DNA of 64,000 nucleotides from Arthrobacter sp. CDRTa11 (GCF_026427775.1 NZ_CP044532.1:992001-1056000); one strand, 5' to 3'. Counted from the stretch's first letter, positions 33,291 to 42,943 are shown. The notes: generated from the letters alone by a model not told the origin. Program-made: numbers and translations.

Positions 33291-34121
33291 ATGACCATTG
33301 GCCGGCACAGCGCTGTTGAACTTGACCCCTCACTGGACGACTACCAGTTGGCATCCGCCCTGGTCCGGGAGGCCGGCCAGCTGGCGCTCCTCATGCGCAT
33401 GGCAGGCCTGCAGTCGCAGCAGAAAACATCTGTCTCGGACATCGTGACAGCAGCGGACCACGCCGCCGAGGCCTACGTGCTGGAGCAGTTGCAGCGCTGC
33501 CGGCCGGAGGATGGCATCCTGGGCGAGGAGGGCGCCTCGGTCCAGGGCCGCAGCGGCCGGACGTGGGTCATCGACCCCGTGGACGGCACCTACAACTTCC
33601 TGCACGGTTCCACCTACTGGTGCTCCGCCATCGCCCTGAAGGACTCCTCCGATGTGCTCCTGGGGGCCATCTACCAGCCCGAGGAAGACAAACTGTGGCT
33701 GGGCGGCAGCGCGCGGCCGGCCACGCTGAACGGCGAGGCACTCACCGTCTTTCATGACAACAGCGGAGCACGCAACGGCACTGCTGTAGCCGAATTTGGT
33801 GCTGCCACCTACATCCACCCCAGCTGGCTGATGGACCCGCTCTGCGCCATGCCGTGGCATGCGGCGGCAACGTCCGCCGCGGCTTTGCGGATGCTTGGCT
33901 CCGGATCCTGCGACCTCGGCCGCGTGGCGGACGGCCAGCTGGGCTGCTGGTTCCAGCACAGCTGCCCGGAGTGGGACTGGCTGCCGGGCAAGGCAATCGT
34001 CCGCGCCGCCGGCGGCGCCACGGACACCGTCCGGGTCAACGGCCTGGATTGGTTTATGGCTGGAGGCACGACGGCGGTGCGCGAGTTGCGTGCAGCCCTG
34101 CAGTCCGCCTCGGTGGGCTGA
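33291..34121 (+). CDS. Inositol monophosphatase family protein
   Basis: A 276-residue Mg-dependent phosphatase. Metal-binding motifs are present: GEEGA (about residues 80-85), WVIDPVDGTYNFLHG (about 93-107) and the C-terminal WDWLPGKAIVRAAGG (third metal Asp). Members cleave inositol-1-phosphate, fructose-1,6-bisphosphate, histidinol-phosphate or PAP, and the sequence alone does not separate these. It is far from the iol operon and transcribed ahead of pcrA with a 101-base gap, so I see no functional link to inositol catabolism. Confidence 0.9.
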   Translation: MTIGRHSAVELDPSLDDYQLASALVREAGQLALLMRMAGLQSQQKTSVSDIVTAADHAAEAYVLEQLQRCRPEDGILGEEGASVQGRSGRTWVIDPVDGTYNFLHGSTYWCSAIALKDSSDVLLGAIYQPEEDKLWLGGSARPATLNGEALTVFHDNSGARNGTAVAEFGAATYIHPSWLMDPLCAMPWHAAATSAAALRMLGSGSCDLGRVADGQLGCWFQHSCPEWDWLPGKAIVRAAGGATDTVRVNGLDWFMAGGTTAVRELRAALQSASVG

Positions 34122-34222
34122 CCCTCGGCACTGGGGAGGAGGGGGCCTGTGGGGGAGTGGTGCGGCAGTAATCCACAGGCTGCGAAGTGAGTGTCGGCCC
34201 CACCGCCTAGACTTGTAGCACC

Positions 34223-36775
34223 ATGGATATGTTGTTTGACCCGTACTCTGACGGACCGTTCAAGGCCGCTTCCAAAGCTGCCACCTCCACCAAGTCGCGC
34301 CCGGAAGTCCTTGCGGCGGGGGCCGAAGTCAGCGGCGGCGGTGCCGACAACCAGCCCGACAGCTGGAAGAAACCGGCGCCCCAGGAGCACGGAGACCACC
34401 CTGAGGGCAGCCGCAAGGGGCATCACCGCCCGGACGCCGCCCAGCTGCTGCAGGGCCTGAACCCGCAGCAGGAGGAGGCCGTCAAACACTCCGGCAGTGC
34501 CCTGCTTATCGTCGCCGGTGCCGGGTCAGGCAAAACCAGGGTGCTCAGCAACCGGATCGCCTACCTCATCGCCACCGGCCGCGCCCATCACGGGGAAATC
34601 CTGGCCATCACCTTCACCAACAAGGCCGCCGCGGAAATGCGTGAGCGCATTGAAGCATTGGTGGGCGGCCGGGCGAAGATCATGTGGATCTCCACCTTCC
34701 ACTCGTCCTGTGTGCGGATCCTGCGCCAGGAAGCCGCCAACGTCGGCCTGAAATCCAACTTTTCGATCTACGATTCCGCCGACTCCCTGCGGCTCGTGAC
34801 CCAGGTGTCCAAGAGCCTGGACCTGGACCCCAAGAAGTTCGCGCCCAAAGCCATCCAGCACAAGATCTCGGCGCTGAAGAACGAACTCATTGACGCTGAC
34901 TCCTTCGCTTCAGCCGCCAATTTCAACGACCCCTTCGAAAGCGCCGTGGCGGACGTCTTCAAGGGCTACACCCAGCGCTTGCGCCAGGCCAACGCCATGG
35001 ACTTTGACGACCTCATCGCCGAGACCGTCTACATGTTCCGGGCGTTCCCGGCGCTCGCCGACTCTTACCGCCGGCGGTTCCGCCACGTCCTGGTGGACGA
35101 GTACCAGGACACCAACCACGCGCAGTACGCGCTGGTTCGGGAAATTGTGGGCGAGGGTCCCGGAGCCTCCGAGCTCACCGTGGTGGGCGACTCCGATCAG
35201 TCCATCTACGCCTTCCGCGGAGCCGACATCCGCAACATCGTCGAGTTTGAGAATGACTACCCGGAGGCTCGCACCATCAAGCTGGAGCAGAACTACCGCT
35301 CCACCCAGAACATCCTGACCGCAGCCAACTCGGTCATTTCCCGCAACCCCAACCGCCCCGAAAAAAGGCTGTGGACGGCCGAGGGCGAAGGCCACAAGAT
35401 CGTTGGCTACGTGGGCGAAAACGAACACGACGAAGCCCAGTTCATCGCCAAGGAGATTGACCGGCTCCAGGACGAGGACAATCTCCGTCCCGGGGACGTT
35501 GCCATTTTCTACCGCACCAACGCCCAGTCCCGCTCCATCGAGGACGTCCTGGTCCGCGTTGGCCTGCCGTACAAGGTGGTGGGCGGCACGCGTTTCTACG
35601 AGCGCAAGGAGATCAAGGACGCCCTCGCGTATCTGCGGGTCCTGGTTAACCCGGACGACGACGTCAACCTGCGCCGGGTGCTCAACGAACCGAAGCGGGG
35701 GATCGGCGACCGCGCCGAGGGCGCCGTGGCTGCGCTGGCGCAACGGGAGCGGATGTCCTTTATGGCCGCGGCCCGGCGCGCCGAGGAAGCCCCCGGCATG
35801 GCCACCCGTTCAGTCAACGCCGTCCTGGGTTTCGTGAAACTGCTGGATGATCTCGCCGAAGTAGCCTCAGGGTCCGGCGCCGCCGCAGCACTGGAAGCCG
35901 TACTGGAACAGACCGGGTACCTGGCGGGGCTGCGTTCCAGTACCGATCCCCAGGATGAGTCCCGCGTGGAAAACCTGGCGGAACTCGTCGCCGTCGTGCG
36001 TGAATACGAACAGGAGAACCCCGAAGGTTCACTGGGCGCCTTCCTGGAGCAGGTATCCCTGGTGGCCGATGCCGATCAAATCCCTGACGCCCCCGGCTCC
36101 AACGCCGAAGAGACTGCCGCTGCCGTAGCCGAAGCCCGGCGCCTCGGTGTGGTCACTCTGATGACACTTCACACGGCCAAGGGGCTGGAATTCCCTGTGG
36201 TGTTCCTGACCGGAATGGAGCATGGGCTGTTCCCGCACCAGCGGTCCGCCACCGATCCCAAGGAACTCGCCGAGGAACGCCGGCTTGCCTACGTGGGCCT
36301 CACCCGGGCCCGGAAGCGCCTCTACGTGACACGCTCGGAAGTCCGCAGCATGTGGGGGCAGAGCCAGTACAACCCCGCCAGCCAGTTCCTGGAGGAGATT
36401 CCCTCCGAGCTGGTGGAGTGGAAACGCGAAGGTTCCAGCAGGCAGACCGGTGGCTGGGGGAGCGGGCCGTCCATCGGCTCCAGCCGCTATGGCGGGTCCT
36501 TCTGGGGTGCCGGCACGGCCCGCGGGGCTGCTGCGGATTCCAGCGCCGGCTTCAACGCCGATGTCCCGGCCGCGATCGCCAAAAGCCGTGTGCAGCCGCA
36601 GAAGGAAATTGTCGCCGTCAGCGTGGGCGACAAAGTCAACCACACCAGCTTCGGCAACGGCACTGTCCTTGCCCTGGAGGGCGCCGGGGACAAGACCGTC
36701 GCCAAGGTGAAGTTCGACGTCGGGGAGAAGCGCCTTCTGCTGCGTTATGCGCCGCTGACCAAACTCGACGCCTAA
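34223..36775 (+). CDS. pcrA: ATP-dependent DNA helicase PcrA/UvrD
   Basis: An 850-residue superfamily 1A 3'-5' helicase of repair and replication-conflict removal. The motifs run in order: VAGAGSGKTRVLSNR, ITFTNKAAAEMRER, WISTFHSSCVRILR, LVDEYQDTNHAQYAL, GDSDQSIYAFRGAD, LEQNYRSTQNIL, LMTLHTAKGLEFPVVFLTGME and RRLAYVGLTRARKRLYVT. The first about 70 residues are a low-complexity extension. The C-terminal Tudor-like segment (VGDKVNHTSFGNGTVLALEG) is the RNA-polymerase-binding tail of PcrA. A TAGACT hexamer lies 10-15 bases upstream of ATG 34223, so the message may have a very short leader. Confidence 0.95.
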   Translation: MDMLFDPYSDGPFKAASKAATSTKSRPEVLAAGAEVSGGGADNQPDSWKKPAPQEHGDHPEGSRKGHHRPDAAQLLQGLNPQQEEAVKHSGSALLIVAGAGSGKTRVLSNRIAYLIATGRAHHGEILAITFTNKAAAEMRERIEALVGGRAKIMWISTFHSSCVRILRQEAANVGLKSNFSIYDSADSLRLVTQVSKSLDLDPKKFAPKAIQHKISALKNELIDADSFASAANFNDPFESAVADVFKGYTQRLRQANAMDFDDLIAETVYMFRAFPALADSYRRRFRHVLVDEYQDTNHAQYALVREIVGEGPGASELTVVGDSDQSIYAFRGADIRNIVEFENDYPEARTIKLEQNYRSTQNILTAANSVISRNPNRPEKRLWTAEGEGHKIVGYVGENEHDEAQFIAKEIDRLQDEDNLRPGDVAIFYRTNAQSRSIEDVLVRVGLPYKVVGGTRFYERKEIKDALAYLRVLVNPDDDVNLRRVLNEPKRGIGDRAEGAVAALAQRERMSFMAAARRAEEAPGMATRSVNAVLGFVKLLDDLAEVASGSGAAAALEAVLEQTGYLAGLRSSTDPQDESRVENLAELVAVVREYEQENPEGSLGAFLEQVSLVADADQIPDAPGSNAEETAAAVAEARRLGVVTLMTLHTAKGLEFPVVFLTGMEHGLFPHQRSATDPKELAEERRLAYVGLTRARKRLYVTRSEVRSMWGQSQYNPASQFLEEIPSELVEWKREGSSRQTGGWGSGPSIGSSRYGGSFWGAGTARGAAADSSAGFNADVPAAIAKSRVQPQKEIVAVSVGDKVNHTSFGNGTVLALEGAGDKTVAKVKFDVGEKRLLLRYAPLTKLDA

Positions 36776-36785
36776 GCCCCGGCGC

Positions 36786-36811
36786 CCGGGCCGGGCTGTA
36801 CGCGGGCCCGG
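36786..36811 (+). terminator. Possible terminator after pcrA
   Basis: CCGGGCC and GGCCCGG form a 7-bp stem 11 bases after the pcrA stop, followed by TCCCTTGCC. There is no real T-tract, so confidence is low. Confidence 0.35.
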
Positions 36812-36942
36812 TCCCTTGCCGGTGCTTTCCTTGAGGACTACAGTTCAGGAATCCTTTCCAGGCAGCCCGGCGCATCACGCGCGAAGAGCTTCGAAGGGAA
36901 TCCGAAGCAGGGCAGCGCGTAGCGGACACGTGGGGATGGACA

Positions 36943-38238
36943 ATGAATATCCTTTTCGCCAGCCAGGCCGTTGATGGCCACTTCAATCCGATGACCGGTG
37001 TTGCCGTCCGCCTCAAGGAGCGGGGCCACAACGTAGCGTGGTACACCGGCCCGGTGTTCGCGGAGAAGCTCGGCCAACTTGGCATTTCGCAGTTCCCCTT
37101 CCGCCGGGCCATTGAGCACCGGGCCGACAACCTTAATGAGCTCTACCCCGAGCGTGCCAAGCTGAAGGGGCCCCGGGCGATCGGCTTCGACGGCGAAAAG
37201 ATCTTTGCCAGCAACATCACCAATTTCTTCGAGGATCTCAGGGAACTGCAGCAGGACTTCCCGTTTGACGTTGTGGTGGCGGACAGTTCCATGTTCATCC
37301 AGCGGCTTGTTTCACATCTGCTGGGAAAGCCAGTGGTGAGCTTCGTGGCGGTTCCAAACATGGAAAGTGATCCGTTGGTGCCGCCGCTCTTTTTCGGGTT
37401 CAAACCGCCGCGGAACCCGGGAGAAAAGGTGCTGCAGACCGCAGCCGGGCTGCTCTCCGACAAGGTCATTCTCAGGCCTGCCAGTCTCAGCTACCGCCGC
37501 CAGCACGCCGCGTACGGGCAGGAAGTGCCCCGGCATGGCAGGTTGACTGATGAGCCGTACCGCTGCTCGGCGGCCATCATCCAGACTGGACCAGAGTCCC
37601 TGGATTTCCCCCGCCGGAACGTGAATGCCAAAGTCCATTACGTCGGAGCGCTGCTGCCCTATCGCGTCCCGGCCGCTGACCGTTCCGAAACCCGTGACAA
37701 CGGCTGGCCGTCCTACCCCAACACCTTCCTGGTGACCCAGGGGACCGTGGACAACCTGGACCACAACAAGCTCATCATCCCGGCCCTGGAAGCCGTAAAA
37801 GACATGGACGCGCTGGTCATTGTTGCCACCGGAGGCCGCGGCACGGAGGCGCTCAAGGCACGCTACCCGCAACCCAACATCATCGTGCGCGACTACGTGG
37901 ATTTTGCCCAGGTCTTCGAGTTCGCCGATGTCTTCATCAGCAATGGCGGGTTTGGTGGCGTACAGCTAAGCCTGTCAAAGGGCGTTCCGCTGGTGGTCGC
38001 GGGTATTAACGAGGGCAAAAGCGACGTCAACGCCAGGGTGGAATATGCGGGGGTAGGAATCAGCCTCAGAACAGAGTCACCCAAACCCCAGGACATTGCC
38101 AAGGCAGTCACCCAGGTTCTCACAGATCCAGGATGGAAAAACAATGCCCGGCACATGAGCGAACAGTTTAAGGCGCAGGATCCGGCCGAAGCCGCTGCCG
38201 ACGTCGTAGAGGGCGTTCTGGGTCCGGCGGCGGGCTGA
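36943..38238 (+). CDS. GT1-type glycosyltransferase (MGT-like)
   Basis: A 431-residue GT-B fold enzyme. The N-terminal acceptor domain begins with FASQAVDGHFNPMTGVAVRLKERGHNV (split: HFNPMTG and LKERGH are the family pattern). The C-terminal nucleotide-sugar domain has LVTQGTVDNLDHNKLIIPALEA and FISNGGFGGVQLSLSKGVPLVV, the GGxxG-type donor loop seen in erythromycin- and macrolide-type transferases and glycopeptide enzymes. The acceptor is unknown. It is an isolated gene between pcrA and a lipoprotein. Confidence 0.88.
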   Translation: MNILFASQAVDGHFNPMTGVAVRLKERGHNVAWYTGPVFAEKLGQLGISQFPFRRAIEHRADNLNELYPERAKLKGPRAIGFDGEKIFASNITNFFEDLRELQQDFPFDVVVADSSMFIQRLVSHLLGKPVVSFVAVPNMESDPLVPPLFFGFKPPRNPGEKVLQTAAGLLSDKVILRPASLSYRRQHAAYGQEVPRHGRLTDEPYRCSAAIIQTGPESLDFPRRNVNAKVHYVGALLPYRVPAADRSETRDNGWPSYPNTFLVTQGTVDNLDHNKLIIPALEAVKDMDALVIVATGGRGTEALKARYPQPNIIVRDYVDFAQVFEFADVFISNGGFGGVQLSLSKGVPLVVAGINEGKSDVNARVEYAGVGISLRTESPKPQDIAKAVTQVLTDPGWKNNARHMSEQFKAQDPAEAAADVVEGVLGPAAG

Positions 38239-38259
38239 GACGCTAATCAATGCCGCATA

Positions 38260-38967
38260 ATGGAGCCCATGCGACCAACTGTATGGGGGATTATGGCCGC
38301 CCTCTTTTTGCTGACCGCCACGGCATGCACCATCACCACCGAGGACCCCGGTTACGTTCCACCGCCGCCGTTGCCCGCCCTGGAACAGCTGGAACAGGCA
38401 CCTCTGGCAGATTCCGGCGATTTTTCCCAGGGACAGGATGTCATCTCCTTTATCACCGAGGACCGGAACGTTGTCTGCTCGCTGACATCGGCCCGCGGGG
38501 AGCACATCGACCTCCCATATGAGCAGAACAGCTTCAGCGACAGCGCCAACAACAAGCTGGCCACCGTGCCAGTGGCCCACTGCGAGCTGGCCGTCTACGT
38601 GAAGCCTGCAGCAGAGGACGTGAAGGACGACTGTGCGGGCACCGGACTGGGCTACCTGGGCGGAACGGCTCTGCTGACGCCGGAGACCGCCAGTTATGGG
38701 GAATGCCGCTCCGGCGTCACACAAATGGAGGCCGCGTACGGACCGAAGGGGAGCAAAAGCGGACCACTGACCCAGCTTCCGGTACTGGCCGAGGGGCAGA
38801 ACATCGAACGTAACGGGCTCCGGTGTTCCGCCTACAACGGCGGGGTGGCGTGCGGAAATGTGTCCGCGGGCGTGGCATTTTTTGTTTCCCGGGGAAGCTA
38901 CGAACTTATTTCGAAGGCCCCGGAAACAGGTGTTCCGGGAGCGGTTGGACCCTCAAAATCCGCGTAA
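38260..38967 (+). CDS. Secreted putative lipoprotein, unknown function
   Basis: A 235-residue protein with a signal segment (VWGIMAALFLLTATAC) and a likely lipobox Cys at residue 23, although the -3 position is Ala rather than Leu, so lipidation is uncertain. The Pro-rich linker PPPPLPALEQLEQ follows. The mature part has seven Cys residues, for example EDRNVVCSLTSARG and NGLRCSAYNGGVACGNVSAG. ATG at 38269 (residue 4) is an alternative start. I do not recognise a family. Confidence 0.75.
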   Translation: MEPMRPTVWGIMAALFLLTATACTITTEDPGYVPPPPLPALEQLEQAPLADSGDFSQGQDVISFITEDRNVVCSLTSARGEHIDLPYEQNSFSDSANNKLATVPVAHCELAVYVKPAAEDVKDDCAGTGLGYLGGTALLTPETASYGECRSGVTQMEAAYGPKGSKSGPLTQLPVLAEGQNIERNGLRCSAYNGGVACGNVSAGVAFFVSRGSYELISKAPETGVPGAVGPSKSA

Positions 38968-39025
38968 TTCCGGGGTTTTTCTACGGTCCATAGAATAGTG
39001 TCGTTACTCACATAAGCGGTACTCT

Positions 39026-39041
39026 GGGACGGGCCCGTCCC
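39026..39041. promoter_or_regulatory. Perfect palindrome in the sucC leader
   Basis: GGGACGGGCCCGTCCC is a 16-bp perfect inverted repeat, 146 bases before the sucC start, within the 220-base upstream region; a TAGAAT hexamer lies at 38991-38996. It may be an RNA hairpin or an operator. Confidence 0.35.
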
Positions 39042-39187
39042 CAGAAAGGACTAGAGTTCGAGAGGAGCATTGCGCCGCGTGGCTCGTTTCCAACCAGTCT
39101 CAGGCGCTTGCAATCCGCAGCCCGGTCATCGTCTTCGATGGTGTCCGACTGTACAGAAACTACTTCGACGTAGAAGGACACTAAACC

Positions 39188-40357
39188 GTGGACCTGTTTG
39201 AATACCAGGCGCGCGATATGTTCGAGGCGCACGGTGTACCCGTGCTTGCTGGCATCGTGGCGTACACCCCAGAAGAAGCAAAGGCAGCAGCCGAGAAGAT
39301 CGGCGGCGTAACTGTCGTCAAGGCCCAGGTTAAGGCCGGTGGCCGCGGTAAGGCCGGCGGCGTGAAGGTTGCCAAGACCGCCGATGAGGCGCTTGAGCAC
39401 TCCACCAACATCCTGGGCATGGACATCAAGGGCCACACCGTCAACAAGGTGATGATTGCCCAAGGTGCCGACATCGCCGAGGAATACTACTTCTCCGTCC
39501 TGCTGGACCGTGCCAACCGCAACTACCTGGCCATGTGCTCGGTAGAAGGCGGCATGGACATCGAGCAGCTCGCCGTAGAACGCCCGGAAGCGCTGGCCAA
39601 GATTGCCATCGATCCTGCCATTGGTATTGACCAGGCAAAGGCTGACGAAATCGTTGCAGCCGCAGGGTTCGCTGAGGAACTTCGCGGCAAGGTGGCCGCT
39701 GTGATCCTCAAGCTCTGGGACGTCTTCAAGAAGGAAGACGCCACCCTGGTTGAGGTTAACCCGCTGGTGAAGACCGGTGCAGGCGAAATCGTGGCCCTCG
39801 ACGGCAAGGTCTCGCTTGACGAGAACGCTGAGTTCCGCCACGCCAAGCACGCCCTCCTTGAAGACAAGGAAGACACTGACCCCCTTGAGGCCAAGGCCAA
39901 GGCCCAGGACCTCAACTACGTCAAGCTGGACGGCGAAGTGGGCATCATCGGCAACGGTGCCGGCCTGGTCATGTCCACGCTGGACGTCGTTGCCTACGCC
40001 GGAGAGAACCACGGCAACGTCAAGCCCGCCAACTTCCTGGACATCGGCGGTGGAGCTTCCGCCGAGGTCATGGCTGCAGGCCTCGACGTCATCCTGGGCG
40101 ACGAGCAGGTCAAGTCCGTGTTCGTGAACGTCTTCGGCGGCATCACCGCGTGTGACGCCGTCGCCAAGGGCATCGTTGGTGCGCTGGCTGAGCTGGGCCA
40201 CTCCGCGAACAAGCCGCTGGTAGTCCGCCTCGACGGCAACAACGTCGAGGAAGGCCGCCGCATCCTGGCCGAGGCCAACCACCCGCTGGTTACCCTGGCC
40301 GCCACCATGGACGAGGGCGCCGACAAGGCCGCCGAGCTCGCCAACGCAGCTAAGTAA
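39188..40357 (+). CDS. sucC: Succinyl-CoA synthetase beta subunit (ADP-forming)
   Basis: A 389-residue beta subunit with an ATP-grasp domain (about residues 5-230) carrying [19 protein letters not shown], and a C-terminal CoA-ligase domain with [14 protein letters not shown] and [14 protein letters not shown]. It couples succinyl-CoA cleavage to ADP phosphorylation in the TCA cycle with the SucD subunit. GTG at 39188 has AGAAGGAC upstream and [19 protein letters not shown] is the exact family start. sucD follows after 11 bases. The 220-base upstream gap holds the promoter. Confidence 0.97.
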   Translation: MDLFEYQARDMFEAHGVPVLAGIVAYTPEEAKAAAEKIGGVTVVKAQVKAGGRGKAGGVKVAKTADEALEHSTNILGMDIKGHTVNKVMIAQGADIAEEYYFSVLLDRANRNYLAMCSVEGGMDIEQLAVERPEALAKIAIDPAIGIDQAKADEIVAAAGFAEELRGKVAAVILKLWDVFKKEDATLVEVNPLVKTGAGEIVALDGKVSLDENAEFRHAKHALLEDKEDTDPLEAKAKAQDLNYVKLDGEVGIIGNGAGLVMSTLDVVAYAGENHGNVKPANFLDIGGGASAEVMAAGLDVILGDEQVKSVFVNVFGGITACDAVAKGIVGALAELGHSANKPLVVRLDGNNVEEGRRILAEANHPLVTLAATMDEGADKAAELANAAK

Positions 40358-40368
40358 AGGGACGCACC

Positions 40369-41271
40369 ATGTCTATCTATCTGAACAAGGACTCCAAGGT
40401 CATCGTCCAGGGCATCACAGGCGGCGAAGGCACCAAGCACACCGCGCTTATGCTGAAGGCCGGCACCAATATTGTTGGCGGCGTCAACGCCCGCAAGGCC
40501 GGCACCACCGTGCTGCATGGTGAAAACGAAATCACCGTTTTCGGCACCGTCAAGGAAGCCATGGCCGAGACCGGCGCTGACGTCTCCATCGTCTTCGTCC
40601 CGCCGGCCTTCACCAAGAACGCCGTTGTGGAAGCCATCGAGGCAGGCATCGGCCTGGTCGTGGTCATCACCGAAGGCGTTCCGGTCCAGGATTCCGCCGA
40701 GTTCTGGGCACTTGCCCAGTCCAAGCTTGACGCCGACGGCAACCAGGTCACCCGCATCATTGGCCCGAACTGCCCCGGCATCATCACCCCGGGTGAGGCC
40801 CTGGTTGGCATCACCCCGGCCAACATCACGGGCAAGGGCCCCATCGGCCTGGTTTCCAAGTCCGGAACCCTGACCTACCAGATGATGTACGAACTGCGCG
40901 ACCTTGGCTTCTCCACTGCCATCGGCATCGGCGGCGACCCCATCATCGGCACCACGCACATCGACGCCCTGGCCGCGTTCGAGGCTGACCCCGAGACCAA
41001 GGCGATCGTCATGATCGGCGAAATCGGTGGCGACGCTGAAGAGCGTGCCGCCGAGTTCATCAAGGCCAACGTCACCAAGCCCGTTGTTGGCTACGTGGCC
41101 GGCTTCACCGCACCCGAAGGCAAGACCATGGGCCACGCTGGCGCCATCGTCTCCGGTTCCGCTGGAACCGCCCAGGCCAAGAAGGAAGCGCTCGAGGCCG
41201 CCGGCGTGAAGGTCGGCAAGACGCCGTCCGAGACCGCCACCCTGCTGCGCGAAGTTTACGCAGCCCTCTAG
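40369..41271 (+). CDS. sucD: Succinyl-CoA synthetase alpha subunit
   Basis: A 300-residue alpha subunit. The CoA-binding Rossmann part begins [25 protein letters not shown], with INPNCPGI-type signature [16 protein letters not shown]. The phospho-His lies in the loop containing [13 protein letters not shown] (His in GHAG). It forms the active enzyme with SucC. RBS AAAGGGACGCACC precedes the ATG. Confidence 0.97.
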   Translation: MSIYLNKDSKVIVQGITGGEGTKHTALMLKAGTNIVGGVNARKAGTTVLHGENEITVFGTVKEAMAETGADVSIVFVPPAFTKNAVVEAIEAGIGLVVVITEGVPVQDSAEFWALAQSKLDADGNQVTRIIGPNCPGIITPGEALVGITPANITGKGPIGLVSKSGTLTYQMMYELRDLGFSTAIGIGGDPIIGTTHIDALAAFEADPETKAIVMIGEIGGDAEERAAEFIKANVTKPVVGYVAGFTAPEGKTMGHAGAIVSGSAGTAQAKKEALEAAGVKVGKTPSETATLLREVYAAL

Positions 41272-41297
41272 GTTCCAAAAGCCGTACAGCACCAAAT

Positions 41298-41347
41298 GCG
41301 CGGGGTCACCTGCCGTCCTTCAGGACGGAGGTGGCCCCGCGCTTTTT
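41298..41347 (+). terminator. Strong terminator after sucD
   Basis: GCGCGGGGTCACC and GGTGGCCCCGCGC pair with one mismatch around an inner GCCGTCC/GGACGG stem, followed by TTTTTCTG. A classic Rho-independent terminator 27 bases past the stop. Confidence 0.85.
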
Positions 41348-41360
41348 CTGTTTGTAGGTC

Positions 41361-41843
41361 CTAGACTTTAGCGCCGCTGAGCAGCTCATCAAGCCGCTCG
41401 TAGCCTTCCGTCATGCCGCCCTCCATACCGGATTGCGCCATGCCGTCGCGGGCCTCCATGGTGGGATAGACGGAGTGGCCCCGGACCCTGCAGCGCCCTC
41501 CACCCAGATCCTCGAAGGTGAGGAATTCGATGCTGACCACGTCGGGGTAGCCGCCGAATTCGAAGGTCTGAATGGCGAACTCGTTGTCGCGGACGGTGTG
41601 GAAGACGCCGCTGAATTGGTAGCCAACGCCGTCCGGCCCCGTGTGGAGGTAGCGGTAGCTGCCGCCGGTGCGGAAATCGTAGTGGTCCACGTCCATTTTG
41701 TATCCGCGCGGGCCCAGCCACTGGGCGATGAGCTCTGGCTCTTTGTGGGCGCGGAACACGTCGGCCACCGGGTAGTCGAACTCCCGCTCGAAGTCGATGA
41801 AGGGGAGGCCTTCCGGGATGTTGAGTTTCAGGGAATTGCTCAT
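41361..41843 (-). CDS. SRPBCC / AHSA1-like domain protein
   Basis: A 160-residue single-domain protein of the START/SRPBCC fold. FEREFDYPVADVFRAHKEPELIAQWLGPRGYKMDV (given in two overlapping family blocks) and the end GMTEGYERLDELL are the AHSA1 pattern. Such proteins bind small hydrophobic ligands and often sit behind an ArsR regulator in actinobacteria. Its start ATG at 41843 overlaps the stop of the ArsR gene by 4 bases (ATGA), with AAAGGAC ahead, so the pair is one coupled operon. The ligand is unknown. Confidence 0.88.
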   Translation of the reverse strand: MSNSLKLNIPEGLPFIDFEREFDYPVADVFRAHKEPELIAQWLGPRGYKMDVDHYDFRTGGSYRYLHTGPDGVGYQFSGVFHTVRDNEFAIQTFEFGGYPDVVSIEFLTFEDLGGGRCRVRGHSVYPTMEARDGMAQSGMEGGMTEGYERLDELLSGAKV

Positions 41844-42199
41844 GATGAGTCCTTTGCCTGCTTGCCGCTGGCTGCGGCCTTCGATTGGAGCACGGCGTCG
41901 AGGCTGCGGAACTGCCCCTCGCGGACCAACCGGTATTGGTCGATCCATGCTGTGAGCGCCTCCAGCCGTGCGGGATTCAGGTGGACGGGCCGGCGCTGTG
42001 CGTCCCGGGTACGGGTCACCAGCTGCGCCTGCTCGAGGACCTGGATGTGCTTTGAGACCGCCTGTTTGGTGATCTCAAAGGGTTCCGCAAGTTCGTTCAC
42101 AGTGGCCGGACCCCGGCTGAGGCGGGCGATGATGCTGCGGCGCACCGGATCGGCCAAGGCCATAAAGGCCGAGTCCAGGGATTCGGGGTCCGCGTTCAT
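41840..42199 (-). CDS. ArsR-family transcriptional regulator
   Basis: A 119-residue winged-helix repressor. The HTH lies in PVRRSIIARLSRGPATVNELAEPFEITKQAVSKHIQVLEQAQLV (a metal-independent ArsR subtype, with no Cys pair). The end is Lys/Ala-rich. ATG 42199 is chosen over ATG 42244 because the upper one lies inside a palindromic operator candidate at 42225-42256. It heads the operon with the SRPBCC gene and should repress it until a ligand binds. Confidence 0.9.
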   Translation of the reverse strand: MNADPESLDSAFMALADPVRRSIIARLSRGPATVNELAEPFEITKQAVSKHIQVLEQAQLVTRTRDAQRRPVHLNPARLEALTAWIDQYRLVREGQFRSLDAVLQSKAAASGKQAKDSS

Positions 42200-42224
42200 C
42201 GAGGTCAGGCCTTTCTGCTGCAAG

Positions 42225-42256
42225 TCAACCGTTTCATTGATCAATGAATTGGTTGA
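42225..42256. promoter_or_regulatory. 32-bp near-perfect palindrome: candidate ArsR operator
   Basis: The central TTCATTGATCAATGAA (42233-42248) is a perfect 16-bp palindrome. It is extended by TCAACC (42225-42230) and GGTTGA (42251-42256), with only two mismatched dinucleotides. It lies 26 bases upstream of the ArsR start, where an autorepressor would bind. Confidence 0.65.
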
Positions 42257-42373
42257 TTACAAATCTATGCCCGCTGCGGCCTCCGGTCAAGGGGTTTTGT
42301 CAGGAGCTGCCAATGATGTGCTTGTGGGCGCTATCTTGACGAAAACTCGATGACTAGCGCGGGAGTGTAGGGG

Positions 42374-42823
42374 CTAGACCGAGGCGTGCAGGCCGGGAAG
42401 GGCGTCCACCAGGGCGGCCAATTCGGGAACCTCCCGGGCCTCGGCCAGGGCGCGTTCCAGTGTGGCATCGTGCACCGGCCGGGCTTCCTCCAGCAGTTTG
42501 ATCCCGCCTGCCGTCAATTCGGTGTAGATTCCGCGGCGGTCGTCCGCGCAAAGGATCCGGGTCAGGAGGCCCCTGTCCTCGAGCCGGTTGACCAAGCGCG
42601 TGGTGGCGCTTGCACTGAGGGCGGAGGCACGGGCCAGTTGCTGCATACGCATGTGCCAGCCGTCCTGCCGGCTGAGTGCGTCCAGCACGGTGTACTCCAC
42701 CACCGACAACTGTGATTCGGCCTGGAGTGAGCGTTCCAGCTCACCTTCGATCAACCCGTGCAGCGCCGCGAGAGTGCGCCAACCCTGCGCCCTGACCTCT
42801 ACGGCGTCGTCCTTGATACCCAT
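42374..42823 (-). CDS. MarR-family transcriptional regulator
   Basis: A 149-residue MarR-type dimeric regulator. The winged helix has VVEYTVLDALSRQDGWHMRMQQLARASALSASATTRLVNRLEDRGLL (in sequence blocks), with the conserved Asp-Arg wing DDRRGIYTELTAGG. It is divergently transcribed from an MFS exporter, across a 159-base gap rich in TGCGCG repeats, so the exporter is its likely target. ATG 42823 is the family start; the longer frame into the MFS gene is a shadow. Confidence 0.9.
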   Translation of the reverse strand: MGIKDDAVEVRAQGWRTLAALHGLIEGELERSLQAESQLSVVEYTVLDALSRQDGWHMRMQQLARASALSASATTRLVNRLEDRGLLTRILCADDRRGIYTELTAGGIKLLEEARPVHDATLERALAEAREVPELAALVDALPGLHASV

Positions 42824-42886
42824 TTCCCTATCCTCTTCCGATGCTGTCCGGCTGCCCAAAGGCATACGTGCGGACCTGCGTGATAA

Positions 42887-42943
42887 TAGTTGTTTGCGCG
42901 TTATATTTGCGCGTGCAACAATAAACAACGCGTCTGCAACTAA
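42887..42943. promoter_or_regulatory. MarR/MFS intergenic repeat region
   Basis: TTTGCGCG occurs twice as a direct repeat (42893-42900 and 42906-42913). TAGTTG at the left edge is mirrored by CAACTA at the right, and TTGTTT by AAACAA inside. The region would hold both promoters and a MarR binding site; the exact site cannot be fixed by eye. Confidence 0.4.

Noticed and set aside
33291..34121. Inositol-phosphatase gene as part of the inositol catabolic system
   Set aside because: It is 11 kb away, lacks the IolR-like box, and the family has many non-inositol substrates; the name alone is not evidence.
39008..41295. Two open frames of about 430 codons antisense to sucC and sucD
   Set aside because: Mirror images of sucC and sucD with Gly/Val/Asp-rich composition and no ribosome site; typical shadows in GC-rich DNA.
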